This document shows, piece by piece, positions 51,186 to 61,100 of a DNA stretch of 64,000 nt. Source of the stretch: Planctomycetota bacterium (lineage in GTDB: Bacteria; Planctomycetota; UBA1135); assembly GCA_004295085.1 (NCBI GenBank), contig SHNF01000011.1, positions 62,001-126,000 on the forward strand, written 5' to 3'. The translations under genes were made by a program, and so were the position numbers. The notes below the pieces were generated by a model that worked only from the letters and a program-made list of their open reading frames with translations, was not told the origin of the DNA and made no database searches. Within the stretch, counting starts at the first letter, position 1, and each line of letters starts with the position of its first letter.

Positions 51186-52723
51186 TGCCGCCGGGACACC
51201 AGCATCTCCACTTCGCGGCGCAGTCCGTGGGCGATGCGCAGGTCCGCCACGCCGTCGCCGTTGAGGTCGCGCACGCTCACGATCGAGGTCAGCGCCAGGG
51301 CCTGGAAGGTGCGCCACGGCGTGTCGGAGAAGCGCGCGCTGCCGTCGCGGCGCCGCAGCGGGCGGATCTCCAGGGTGCCGTCGGCGTCCGGCTCCAGCAG
51401 GTCGGTGGCGCCGTCGCCGTCCAGGTCACCGGGCAGCGGCGGCACCAGGCTGAAGGCGGTGAAGGAATTGGCGTCGTAGCTGCGCGCGTAGCGCAGCTCG
51501 GCGCGCTCGGCGTAGCCGCGCTCCGTCTGCCGGTACACGCTCACGACGTGCTCGATGTCCACGCCTTCCAGGCCCAGGGCCTGCAGCTTCAGGCTCCAGG
51601 CGCTGACGCCCAGGTCCTTGCTGCCGTCGCCGTCGAGGTCCACGAGGTGGGCGCCCGCGACGGTGGCGTCCACGGTGATCCGCCCGGCCGGCCGCCCCAG
51701 GCCGCCGCCACCGGCGAACGGATCGAGGAACACCATGAACTGCCAGTCGATGGTCAGGCCGGTGGCGTCCTCGCTGCGCACCAGCAGCAGGTCCAGCGCG
51801 GGGCCGCCGCCCACGTGCACCGGCTCGAGCTCCGCCAGCCGCCACTCGCCTTCGTGCACGGACAGCACCGGGCCGGGCGCATCGGCCAGGCGCAGGCGCC
51901 CGTCCTGGTCATGGCCCATGCGGTGGACGCGCACCTCGCCGGAGTCTGGCGCGTAGTAGATGAGGTCGGCCAGCCCGTCGCCGTCGGCGTCCATCAGGTA
52001 AGGCAGCGGCAGCCATTCCTCGGCGAACAGCATGGGTGGAGGGTCGAGGACCCCTGGATCCTCGTCCGGCACGACCAGGTCGGCGAGCGGCTGGCTGCTG
52101 AGCGTGGCTTCGGCCCCGACCTGGAACACGCGCGCCGCAGCCGGGCGCCGCTCCTGCCCCAGCGGCAGCGCCACCTCGCCCAGGATCGTGCCGTCCACCT
52201 GCACCAGCAGGTAGCCGTGCACCGTGGCCAGAACGATCTCGTCGGTGCCGTCGCCATCCACGTCGGCGATCTGCATCCACTCCAGCAACTCGCGCTCGTC
52301 GGCCAGGTCCAGCAGCAGGTCGGCCTTCACCACCTCGCGGATATTGTCGCGATAACTGGCGCTGCGCGGCGAGAAGGTGTAGGCGGCGGAGCGGGTGGTG
52401 AACAGCAGCTCCACGCCGGGATCGTCCGGGCGGAACTCGCCGAAGCCCCAGCACACGACTTCGCGCTTCACCTCGATGCGCTGGTCGGGCGTGGCCGGGT
52501 ACGCCCCGTCCGGCCGCAGGCGATACACCAGGATCTCGCGCCGTCCGTCCTCGAGGCGCACGGCCACGAACAGGTCCAGGAGGCCGTCGCCGTCCATGTC
52601 GGCCACCTGCATGTCCACGTTGTCGCCTTCCTGCGGCAGAACCGAGCGCACGAAGGTCGCGCTCTGCGCCGCCGCGGGCGCACACAGCAGCAGCCACGGG
52701 CCCAGGCAGCGCAGTAGCCTCAC
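51182..52723 (-). CDS. secreted VCBS/FG-GAP repeat protein (first of a tandem pair)
   Basis: 513 residues from GTG with a signal peptide (RLLRCLGPWLLLCAPAAA). Repeats include DMDGDGLLDLFVAV, DVDGDGTDEIVLA, DADGDGLADLIYY, DLDGDGSKDLGVS, DLDGDGATDLLEP and DLNGDGVADLRIA. Same layout as the next gene, suggesting an old duplication. Coupled to the PDZ lipoprotein gene (GTGA) and to the following VCBS gene (ATGA). Confidence 0.82.
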   Translation of the reverse strand: MRLLRCLGPWLLLCAPAAAQSATFVRSVLPQEGDNVDMQVADMDGDGLLDLFVAVRLEDGRREILVYRLRPDGAYPATPDQRIEVKREVVCWGFGEFRPDDPGVELLFTTRSAAYTFSPRSASYRDNIREVVKADLLLDLADERELLEWMQIADVDGDGTDEIVLATVHGYLLVQVDGTILGEVALPLGQERRPAAARVFQVGAEATLSSQPLADLVVPDEDPGVLDPPPMLFAEEWLPLPYLMDADGDGLADLIYYAPDSGEVRVHRMGHDQDGRLRLADAPGPVLSVHEGEWRLAELEPVHVGGGPALDLLLVRSEDATGLTIDWQFMVFLDPFAGGGGLGRPAGRITVDATVAGAHLVDLDGDGSKDLGVSAWSLKLQALGLEGVDIEHVVSVYRQTERGYAERAELRYARSYDANSFTAFSLVPPLPGDLDGDGATDLLEPDADGTLEIRPLRRRDGSARFSDTPWRTFQALALTSIVSVRDLNGDGVADLRIAHGLRREVEMLVSRRQ

Positions 52724-53679
52724 GGCGCCGCCTCCGCGCCGTGCTCAGCGCGGGCGGCGCCGGCGCTGACCTCGCCGGTCCGCTCCAGGCGCGCCTCACC
52801 CGTGTGCCACTGGATGATGGACAGGATGGAGTAGTCGGCCTCCGCGCCGTAGCGCACGCGCTTGAACAGCGAGAACAGGAAGAAGTCGCCGATCACGAAG
52901 CGGACGCGGTCCTGCTCCAGGTCCTGCTCCCAGTCCACCAGCGGCCAGACCTCGAAGCCGGTAAGCACCCGCTCCGGCTCCCAGGCGTGAAACTCGAGGT
53001 CCGCCACCGCGCCGCCGGCCTGCTGCACGCGCAGGACGCCGCGCTCCCCCGGCTCCAGCTCCACCGCGATGCGCCGCACCAGTTCCGCGGCCGAGCCGGG
53101 ATCGTAGCCCTGGAAGGCCAGCACCAGGTCGCCCACGGCCACCCCGGCCGCCGCCAGCGGGCTGTCCTCCGCCAGGTACGCCACCTCCGGGTAGGCGCCG
53201 CCGGCGCCGTTGCGGAAGGCGGCGCGCACGCGGGCCCGGTCGACGTGGTAGAGCGTGCGGCCCGGCCCGCCGCCCTCGCGCACCTCCACGTCCGCCTCCA
53301 CCTCCAACACGCGCGTGCCGCGCTGCACCTGCAGCAGCACGCGCCGGGGCTGCTGGGCGGCCAGCAGCAGCGACTCCAGGCGCTCGCGGTCGTCGGTACG
53401 GATGCCATCGAACTGCAGCAGGATGTCGCTGGGCCGGATTCCGGCGCGCTCGGCCGGCGAACCCGGCGCCACCCGGGTCACGCGCAGCCCCGGCTGGATC
53501 TGCAGGTTCTCCAGGCTGTCGGACTCGTTGGGGACCACTTCCAGCCCCAGGTAACCGTGCGCGGCAGGGGCTTCCTCCACCGCGCCCTCCATCTCGAGCA
53601 TGCCGGGCGGGATCGGCATCGGCTCGTAGGTGGCGCAGGCCCCGGCGCCGAGCGCGGCGAACAGGAGGAGGCCCCTCAC
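52720..53679 (-). CDS. lipoprotein with two PDZ domains
   Basis: 319 residues from GTG; lipobox GAGAC in a short signal (RGLLLFAALGAGAC). PDZ 1 at about 40-125 (GYLGLEVVPNES, GSPAERAGIRPSDILLQFDG) and PDZ 2 at about 155-215 (SPLAAAGVAVGDLVLAFQGY). No protease domain. PDZ domains bind C-terminal or internal peptide tails, so it may hold partner proteins near the transporter encoded by the two upstream genes. Overlaps on both sides (GTGA). Confidence 0.8.
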   Translation of the reverse strand: MRGLLLFAALGAGACATYEPMPIPPGMLEMEGAVEEAPAAHGYLGLEVVPNESDSLENLQIQPGLRVTRVAPGSPAERAGIRPSDILLQFDGIRTDDRERLESLLLAAQQPRRVLLQVQRGTRVLEVEADVEVREGGGPGRTLYHVDRARVRAAFRNGAGGAYPEVAYLAEDSPLAAAGVAVGDLVLAFQGYDPGSAAELVRRIAVELEPGERGVLRVQQAGGAVADLEFHAWEPERVLTGFEVWPLVDWEQDLEQDRVRFVIGDFFLFSLFKRVRYGAEADYSILSIIQWHTGEARLERTGEVSAGAARAEHGAEAAP

Positions 53680-54785
53680 AGCGGTTTCCTTACGAACGCA
53701 AGTTGGGACAATAGCAAGAACAGAAGGCCTGCAATAGCTGGCGCCTGCCAGGACGCGGCCACCTCCGAAGGAACCAGCGCTACGACGTCGCTGTAGCCAT
53801 CCGCCAGACGCTGTGCTCGTTCCAACGTGCTCCGTTGACCCATCCCGGGCAGCCATATGGGGAATGCCCACCATGTGGATCCCTGGCCTAGCCCAGGCGG
53901 CAAGAACACTCCTGCTAACATAACGAAGCCCAAAGAACTAGCCACCGCCAACAATACGCTGCCGAACAGAACTGACAGGGTGAGCGCCAAGAGGCCCGAA
54001 GCCAACAAGGAAGGCAATCCGCCGATTAGGCCACGCATCACCTCATTTCGGATTTCGCGCTCGGAGCGAACCAGGAATGGAATCGGCCAGCTTTCACGCG
54101 CACCTTCTGGCAGCGTAAATGGCTCCAGTCCTAACGTGCGCTGCGCCTCCCTCGGATCAGTCCCGTTCTCAGTCATTTCATACCATTCGGCCAGGTGCTC
54201 GGGCCTCAGATCGTGTTGGTCCAAGAACTCTTGGTACGCCAAGGTGGCATCTGGATCGTCCAGGTAGAGGATAGGCTCATCTACGATTGGTCCAGGTCGA
54301 AACCAGCAGCGACTCCATAAGGCTGCGCTGCAAACGGCTACAAATCCAAACAGGAGTGGTATGAACAAGGCTAGAACCCATTTTGCTGCCATGAATCCAC
54401 TGCGTGAGATGCGCCGCGTAAGCGGATCACGGACTGAAGCGCTCGCAATCTCCCTGGGCAAGTTCCCGCTGACAATCACCAAAGTCAACACTTCAGCGAG
54501 GATGAGTCCAAAGCGCGCCGCTTCTGCAAATCTTGGCCAGAAATTCGCGTGCGTTGCCTGTAGACTGTCACCACTTGTGTTGGTGGCCCGTTCCCATAGG
54601 GCAGCTGCGGCGGCGCGAAGTAACGTCGCAACAATTAGTAGCAGCAAGGAGTAGATAGCCCGTCGCCGCCATAGTGCATACCATTCGCCGCAAACAGCCC
54701 GCCGGAATCCACGTAAGCCGCCGCCGAATTCGATCGTGTTCTTGATGAACCGCAAGGTGGGAGGCCAGCGCATGTACATGGTCAC
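53676..54785 (-). CDS. ABC-2-like transporter permease, compositionally distinct
   Basis: 369 residues with about six hydrophobic segments: AIYSLLLLIVATLLRAAAAA, FGLILAEVLTLVIVSGNL, WVLALFIPLLFGFVAVCSAA, LLASGLLALTLSVLFGSVLL, VASSLGFVMLAGVFLPPG, AIAGLLFLLLSQLAFV. Arrangement and the adjacent ATPase fit an ABC-2-type permease with a soluble loop. The DNA is visibly less GC-rich than both neighbours and uses more A/T-ending codons, yet both ends overlap neighbouring genes by 4 bp. GTG at 54785 fits coupling; ATG 54779 is an alternative. Confidence 0.7.
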   Translation of the reverse strand: MTMYMRWPPTLRFIKNTIEFGGGLRGFRRAVCGEWYALWRRRAIYSLLLLIVATLLRAAAAALWERATNTSGDSLQATHANFWPRFAEAARFGLILAEVLTLVIVSGNLPREIASASVRDPLTRRISRSGFMAAKWVLALFIPLLFGFVAVCSAALWSRCWFRPGPIVDEPILYLDDPDATLAYQEFLDQHDLRPEHLAEWYEMTENGTDPREAQRTLGLEPFTLPEGARESWPIPFLVRSEREIRNEVMRGLIGGLPSLLASGLLALTLSVLFGSVLLAVASSLGFVMLAGVFLPPGLGQGSTWWAFPIWLPGMGQRSTLERAQRLADGYSDVVALVPSEVAASWQAPAIAGLLFLLLSQLAFVRKPL

Positions 54786-55723
54786 GCCGCCTCCGGCGCC
54801 CGCCTACCGGCCACCGCCTCGTGGAACAGGTCGATCAGGCTGACGCGCTCGCGGTGGAACTCGTCCAGGCCCAATCCGGCCGCCGCAAGTTGCTGCAGCA
54901 AGGCCTCCAAGGACATGTCGGCGCCGACGCGCGCGCGCAGCCAACCGCCCCCGAGCGACTCGATCGCGCTCACCCCGGGCCAGGCGCGCAGCAGCCCGGC
55001 CGCCGCCTCCGGGCCGCGGCAGTGCAGGCGCAGCCAGGCGCCCCCCTGGGCCAGCAGGGCCGCGGTCTCGCCCTGCAGCACCGTGGCGCCGTCCTCGAGG
55101 ATCCCAACCCGCGTGCATACCTCCTCCATCTCGCGCAGGTGGTGGCTGCTCAGGACCACGGTCACGCCCCCCTCCAGCGCCAGGCGCCGGAACAGCGCGA
55201 TCATCAGCTCCACGCCTTCCGGATCCAGGCCCGAGAGCGGCTCGTCCAGCACCAGCAGCCGTGGCGCGCCCAGCAACGCGCGCGCCACCGCCGCGCGCCG
55301 GCCCTGGCCGTGGCTCAGGCGGTCGGCGCGGTGGCCGGCCCGGTGCATGAGCCCGACCAGGCGCAGCACCTCGTCCACCGAGCGCCCGCCCTGCAGGCCG
55401 CCACGGATGCGCGCCAGTTCCAGGTTGTCGCGCACACTCAAGGTGTCGTCCAGCCCCGGCGGATCCAGGGCGATCCCGATCGTCTGCTCCACCGCGGCGA
55501 TGCGCTGCGCGGGCACGCCGAACACCTCGCAGCGACCGGCGTCCGGCGGCAGCAGCCCGAGCAGGCAGCGCATGGCGGTGGTCTTGCCAGCCCCGTTGCG
55601 CCCCAGCAGGCCGTACAAGTCGCCCGGGCGCACTTCCAGGTCCACGCCGCGCAGCACCTGCGTCCGCCCGAGGCGGACCCGGAGACCTGCGGCAACGACG
55701 ACGGGCGCGACGGGTGCGCTCAA
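54782..55723 (-). CDS. ABC transporter ATP-binding protein
   Basis: 313 residues from a TTG at 55723; the frame continues to a GTG at 55780. Complete ABC ATPase: GLLGRNGAGKTTAMRCLLGL (Walker A), LSHGQGRRAAVARAL (signature, variant of LSGGQ), LLVLDEPLSGLDPEGVEL (Walker B), VVLSSHHLREMEEV (H-loop), and a 90-residue C-terminal extension. Resembles ABC-2/CcmA-type exporters or drug-efflux ATPases. First gene of the five-gene operon; stop overlaps the permease start. Confidence 0.88.
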   Translation of the reverse strand: MSAPVAPVVVAAGLRVRLGRTQVLRGVDLEVRPGDLYGLLGRNGAGKTTAMRCLLGLLPPDAGRCEVFGVPAQRIAAVEQTIGIALDPPGLDDTLSVRDNLELARIRGGLQGGRSVDEVLRLVGLMHRAGHRADRLSHGQGRRAAVARALLGAPRLLVLDEPLSGLDPEGVELMIALFRRLALEGGVTVVLSSHHLREMEEVCTRVGILEDGATVLQGETAALLAQGGAWLRLHCRGPEAAAGLLRAWPGVSAIESLGGGWLRARVGADMSLEALLQQLAAAGLGLDEFHRERVSLIDLFHEAVAGRRAPEAA

Positions 55724-55825
55724 TGGCGGAACATGCAGCCGTGATGACGCAGGATAGCTGCAACCCTGCGGTCCTTGCACGTACGGCCAGGAGCCGGCCG
55801 CAGGTGGCTAGAATCCCCGGCTTCC

Positions 55826-56629
55826 ATGGCCCCGGAATACGTGCTCGGCGCCGAGCCGGCGGAGCTGGAGCGCCTGCGCCACCAGCACGGCGTCTGGCGC
55901 CCCCTGAGCGAGGCGGCGTTCGACCGCGTCGGCGTGCGCGCGGGCTGGCGCGTGCTGGACGCCGGCTGCGGCCCCGGCCTGGTGCTCGCCGACCTGCGCG
56001 AGCGTGTCGGCCCGCACGGCGAGATCTGGGGCGTGGACCTCGTGCCCGCGATGCTGGCCGAAGCCCGGCGCATGGCGCTGCAGCGCGGCTACGACAACGT
56101 GCGCCTGCTGCAGGGCGACCTGCACACCGTGTCCCTGCCGCCGGATTCCTTCGACCTCATCTGGCTGCGCTGGGTCCTGTCCTTCCCGCCGGATCCCCAG
56201 GTCATCCTGCAGCGTCTCGCCGCCGCGCTGGCGCCCGGCGGCGCGCTCGTGGTCCAGGACTACAACCACGAAGGCGTGAGCTTGTTCCCCGAGAGCGCCG
56301 GCTTCGCCGCCGCGATCCGCGCCACGCGCGCGCTCTATTCCAGCGCCGGCGGTGATCCCTGGATCGGCGCGCGCCTGCCGCGCCTGTTCCATGGCGCCGG
56401 TCTGCGCCTCGAGGATTACCGCGGCGACGTCCTGACCGGCGGCCCCGGGGAGCCCGCGTTCGAGTGGGCGCAGCGCTTCTTCCCGCCATACTCGGCCCAG
56501 TTCGTGGCGCGCGGCCTCATGTCCCCGGCCGAGCGCGAGCAGTTCCTGGCCGAGTGGGCCGAGCGCGCCGCCGATCCGCACGCGCGCTACTTCTCCCCCA
56601 TCGTGGTCACCGCCACCGGCCGGCGATGA
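55826..56629 (+). CDS. class I SAM-dependent methyltransferase
   Basis: 267 residues. VLDAGCGPGLVLADLRERVG is SAM motif I; WGVDLVPAMLAEARRMALQ is motif II; FDLIWLRWVLSFPPDPQVIL and LAPGGALVVQDYNHEG follow. Ubiquinone/UbiE- or small-molecule-type methyltransferase; substrate unknown. Coupled to a HAD hydrolase (ATGA overlap), first of a three-gene operon. Confidence 0.83.
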   Translation: MAPEYVLGAEPAELERLRHQHGVWRPLSEAAFDRVGVRAGWRVLDAGCGPGLVLADLRERVGPHGEIWGVDLVPAMLAEARRMALQRGYDNVRLLQGDLHTVSLPPDSFDLIWLRWVLSFPPDPQVILQRLAAALAPGGALVVQDYNHEGVSLFPESAGFAAAIRATRALYSSAGGDPWIGARLPRLFHGAGLRLEDYRGDVLTGGPGEPAFEWAQRFFPPYSAQFVARGLMSPAEREQFLAEWAERAADPHARYFSPIVVTATGRR

Positions 56630-57303
56630 ACGTCCCCTTCCGCGCCGTCACCTTCGACTGCTTCGGAACTCTCATCGACTGGAAGCTGGGCCAGACCCGC
56701 ATCCTCGAGCAGTTCCCCTCGCTGCGCGGCCGCCAGGATTCCATCCCCGACATCTTGGCCGTGCGCGAGCCGGTCGAAATGCGCCTGGAGGCCGGCGCGT
56801 GGCGCTCCTACGCCTCCATCCTGTCCGACTCCATCGCCGAGGCCGTGCGCCAGGTCCTGCACCTCGAGCTGACGCCCGCGGAGCAGCGCGCCTTCGCCGC
56901 CGGCCAGCTCGGCTGGCCGGCGTTCCCGGACACGGCGGAAGCCCTGCGCACGCTCGCCCGCCACGTCCCGGTCGGCCTGCTCAGCAACTGCGACGCCCAG
57001 ACCCTGCGCCTGTGCGCGCACAAGCACCTGGGCGCGCCCATCTCCTTGTTCGTCAGCGCCGAGGAAGTGCAGAGCTACAAGCCGGCCCCCAGCCACTGGG
57101 GCGCGGCCCTGGCCGCGCTCCACTGCAAGCCCTCCGAGATCCTGCACTGCTCCTTCACGCGCGCCTACGACCTGGACCCGGCCCACGCGCTCGGCTTCGC
57201 GCTCGGCTTCATCGGCCGCTACCGGACGCCCAAGCCGGCCGATCTGCCCTTCGCCGCCGAAGGCCGGGACCTGGCCGCGCTGGTGCACGCACTGGTTGGA
57301 TGA
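56626..57303 (+). CDS. HAD-superfamily hydrolase, haloacid dehalogenase type II-like
   Basis: 225 residues with HAD motifs: VTFDCFGTLIDW (nucleophile Asp), VGLLSNCDAQTLRLCAH (motif II Ser/Asn), SAEEVQSYKPAPSHWGAALA (motif III Lys), and a late GRYRTPKP-type end. DCFGTLID with the SNxD pattern is closer to 2-haloacid dehalogenases than to phosphatases. The usual motif IV acidic pair is poorly preserved (TRAYDLDPAHALGFA). Overlaps on both sides (ATGA). Confidence 0.8.
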   Translation: MNVPFRAVTFDCFGTLIDWKLGQTRILEQFPSLRGRQDSIPDILAVREPVEMRLEAGAWRSYASILSDSIAEAVRQVLHLELTPAEQRAFAAGQLGWPAFPDTAEALRTLARHVPVGLLSNCDAQTLRLCAHKHLGAPISLFVSAEEVQSYKPAPSHWGAALAALHCKPSEILHCSFTRAYDLDPAHALGFALGFIGRYRTPKPADLPFAAEGRDLAALVHALVG

Positions 57304-58133
57304 ACTCGATCCTGCTCGGCGACTGCCTGCACGTCCTCCGGACTCTGCCCGCGGCCTGCGCGCGCATGATGTACATCGATCCGCCGTTCAACACGGGTCA
57401 GGTGCAGAGCCGCGCCAGGATCCGGGTCGTCGAAGACCGTGAGCATGGCTCGAGAACCGGCTTCGGCGGGCGCAGGTACCGCACGACGCGTGTGGCGAGC
57501 GGGCGCTTCGGCGACCGATTCGAGGACTACCTCGGCTTCCTGATGCCGCGCATCGAAGCCGCGCTGCGCTGCCTGACGCCGGACGGGTCCTTGTTCGTGC
57601 ACCTGGACTGCCGCGAGGTGCACCACGTCAAGGTGGCGCTGGATGCGCTGCTCGGACGCGAGCGCTTCATGAACGAAATCATCTGGGCCTACGACTACGG
57701 CGCGCGCTCGAAGTCCCGCTGGCCGGCCAAGCACGACAACATCCTGTGGTACGCGCTGGACCCGGAGCGTTACGTGTTCCACTACGAGGCCATGGACCGC
57801 GTCCCGTACCTGGCGCCGGGACTGGTGGCCAAGGAGAAGGCGGCGCGCGGCAAGACGCCCACGGACGTGTGGTGGCACACGATCGTGCCCACCAACGGCA
57901 AGGAGAAGACCGGTTATCCGACGCAGAAGCCGCTGGGGATCCTGAAACGCCTGATCGCGGTGCACACCGATCCGGGCGACGTGGTGCTCGACTTCTTCGC
58001 CGGCAGCGGCAGCAGCGGCGAGGCCGCCGCGCTGCTCGGCCGCCGTTTCCTCCTGGTCGACGACAACCCGGAGGCGCTCGCGATCATGCGCCGGCGCCTG
58101 GCGCCTTACCTGCCGCAGGCGGTCACTTCCTGA
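57300..58133 (+). CDS. orphan DNA methyltransferase (N4/N6, beta-type order)
   Basis: 277 residues: SILLGDCLHVLRTLP, then motif IV DPPFN, the target-recognition stretch with WAYDYGARSKSRWPAKHDN, TGYPTQKPLGILKRLIAVHT, and motif I-type VLDFFAGSGSSGEAAALLGR near the end. DPPF before FxGxG is the beta order of N6-adenine or N4-cytosine methylases. No restriction gene lies nearby. It is co-translated with the HAD gene, which is unusual for a restriction-modification enzyme. The 3' end overlaps the convergent tricorn gene by 11 bp. Confidence 0.85.
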   Translation: MNSILLGDCLHVLRTLPAACARMMYIDPPFNTGQVQSRARIRVVEDREHGSRTGFGGRRYRTTRVASGRFGDRFEDYLGFLMPRIEAALRCLTPDGSLFVHLDCREVHHVKVALDALLGRERFMNEIIWAYDYGARSKSRWPAKHDNILWYALDPERYVFHYEAMDRVPYLAPGLVAKEKAARGKTPTDVWWHTIVPTNGKEKTGYPTQKPLGILKRLIAVHTDPGDVVLDFFAGSGSSGEAAALLGRRFLLVDDNPEALAIMRRRLAPYLPQAVTS

Positions 58134-61100
58134 TCTCGTCCAGGCCGACCTCGATGGCCTTGTCGAGCTGCGGGTCGCGGCCCGCGGCGTAGTCGCCGGG
58201 CAGGATCTCGACCGGATGGTCGGGCGGGCAGCCGTTCAGCTCCATGTTGACGTGCCGGCCGTCGTTGACGTACCAGCCGCGGAACGGCAGGCGCACGAAC
58301 GAGCCGTCCAGCAGGCCGGCGCCGCCGGTGGAGATGACGGCGCCGTAGGTCTGCTTGCCGACCAGCGGGCCGCGGCCCAGCGTCCTGATGGACCAGGAGA
58401 AGATCTCGGCGTTGCTGTAGCTCTGCTCGTCGCACAGGACCACGATCGGTTTGGTCCAGGCCGCGAACACGCGCCGGTCCTGGGGGTAGCCCTCGCCGCC
58501 GCCGCGCGGGCGCGTGACCGCGTGGTCGCGCACCATGAGCATGGTGAGCAGCATGTCGGTGGTCCAGCCGCCGCCGTTGCCGCGCACGTCGATGAGGAGC
58601 GCGTCCTTGCCGTTCCCGGCGTCGTACAGGTCGCGCTCGAACTCGAGCAGGCTGCCGGTGCCCATGGCCGCGATGTGCACGTAGCCGAGCTTGCCGCCGC
58701 TGCGCGCCTGCACGACGGCCCGGGCGCGCTCGGCCCAGCGGCGGTAGAGGGCCTCGCGGAACTGGCCGCCGGAGGCCGGACGGATCAGGACCGTGCGCTC
58801 CTCGCCGGCGGCGTTGCGCACCTGCAGGCGCACCTCCTGCTCTTCCTGGCCCAGCAGCAGGCGGTCCCAGTTGTCGCCGGGTTCGTAGGCAACGCCGTTG
58901 ACCGACAGGATGACGTCGCCCGGGTGCAGGCGGCTGGCCTCGCGCGCGGCCGGCGTGTTCTTGACCGCTTCGAGCACGCGCCGCCCCGGCCCGCCGTAGC
59001 TCTCGTCCCAGAGCACGCCGAGCTGGCCGCTGCTGTTGCGGTCCGTGTCGCGCGCACCCGAATTGCCGCCGCCCGAGTAGCCCATGTGGCTGGAGTTCAT
59101 CTCGCCCAGCATCCAGTTCATGGCTTCGGCGAAGTCCTCGCGCGTGCTGGCCTCCAGCGCCACCGGCCGCCACTTCTCCAGGGACGCGCGCCAGTCGTGC
59201 CCGTGGAAGCCTGGGTCGTAATAGCCGCGGTCCAGGGCGCGCCAGGCCTGCTCCAGGACGGCCACGCGCAGGGCGCGGCGGTCGTCGCGGAAGGCCACCG
59301 CGAACGGGTACGGCTTGGGCTCGCTGGCGCGGCCGAAGATGGCGCCGCCCTTGCTGTAGAAGATCTCCTTGTCGTGGCGCGTGAACGAGGAGACCGCCGT
59401 GGGCTCCAGGCGCTCCTCCTCGTCCTCGTAGAAGTCGAGCTCGAAGAAGCCCTCCTCGCCCTCGCTGTCGTCCGTGAGCTGCGTGCCGACGCTGGCGTTG
59501 AAATAGATCTTCTTGGACCCGGCGTCGAAGCCGAGCCCGCGCTCGTTGCCCTCGCGGCGCGTGACGCGGCGCAGGCGCCGCTGCAGGTCCTGGAAGTCGA
59601 TGACGACCGGCTCGACTTCCTCCTTCTCTTCCTTCTTCTCCTCCTTCTCGTCCTCCTGGCCCTCCTCTTCCGGGGGAGGCGGATCCTGGCCCGGCTCCTG
59701 CGGCTGGTCCTTGGGCTCGTCCTTGGGCGTCTCCTTCTTGGCCGCCTTCTTCGCGTCCTCCTTCTCCTTCTTGCGGGCCTTCTCGCGCGCCTCCTCGGCC
59801 TCCAGGCGCTCGCGCTCGTTCTGCTCGGCGTCCTCCTTGCGCAGGAAGGCCACCCAGCAGTCGGTCTCCTCCACGAGCTGGCGGCGCGAGGTGAACACGA
59901 TCTTGCGCCCGTCCGGCGACCAGCGCGGCGCGTCGTCGTTGTCCGGGTGCGTGGTCAGGTTGTACGGCGTGACGCCGGGCTCGGAGGGATCCAGCCCCTC
60001 CACGTGCACGCGCGCCAGGAACACGTCTTCGTTGAAGTCGTCGTCCGGCTGCGAGAACACGATCCAGGCCGAGTCCGGCGACCAGTCGAAATCGGGCGCC
60101 GTGAAGCACTCGGTGATCACGCGCGCCACCTCCAGGGTGGCCGGCTCGCCCACGACCAGCGTGCCCGGGCCCTGGATCCAGGCCAGGGACTTGCCGTCGG
60201 GCGCCACGGACAGGGCGGATTCGTCGCGCTCGCTGCGCGTCAGCCGCTCCTCCACGAAGCGGTCGGACTTGTAGAAGGGCGTATCGGCCTCGGCCGGCCT
60301 GACCCGGTAGACCTCGCCGTTGCCGTCGCGCTCGCTCACGAAAAGCAGCGCCTTGCCCTCGTCCACCCACACCGGCGCGGAGTCGGGCGCCGGATCGCTG
60401 GTGACGCGCGCGCAGCGGCGGATCTTCTCGTGCTTGCGCAGCACGTAGATGTCGCCGCGGGCCACGAAGGCCACCGCCTCGCCGTCCGGGGACACCGCGA
60501 GCTGTCCGGCGCCGTCGTCCACCGTGATCTCCATGAAATCCGGCTCCGAGGGGTCGTAGCTGCCGCGCACCGGCAGCAGGCGCGCACCGCCGCTGGCGGT
60601 GTCGATGAGCACGAGGTCCGCGTCCAGCTCGGCGATGACGCGGCTGCCGTCGCGGCTGATGCCGGGATGGCGCAGCGAGCGGCCGCCCGGGTGGTGCACG
60701 AGCCGCGGCTGGCCGCCGTCGCGGTCCACGCGCCACAGGCCCAGGTCGCGGCCGGACTCGTTGCCCGCGCAGGAGCGGTCGCTCAGGAAGAACACGGCGG
60801 CGGAGTCGCCGCTCCACATCGGCCAGAAGTCGCTGCCCTCGTTGCGCGTGAGCGGGCGGTGCTGGCCGGTCTGCAGGTCGCACAGCCACAGGTTGCTGGC
60901 CGCGGCGCCGCGGTAAGCGCGCCGGCGCGGATCGCCGCTGCCGCGTTCGTAGCACAGGTAGCGGCCATCCGGAGACACGCTGGGCCGCAGCAGCGGCCAG
61001 TCACCGAACACCGCGGGCGTGCGGCCGTCGGCGTACGCGGCCCAGGCCACGCCGTTGCGCGAGGCGTAGTAGCGGTCGTAGTTGGCGGTCACCAGCAGGC

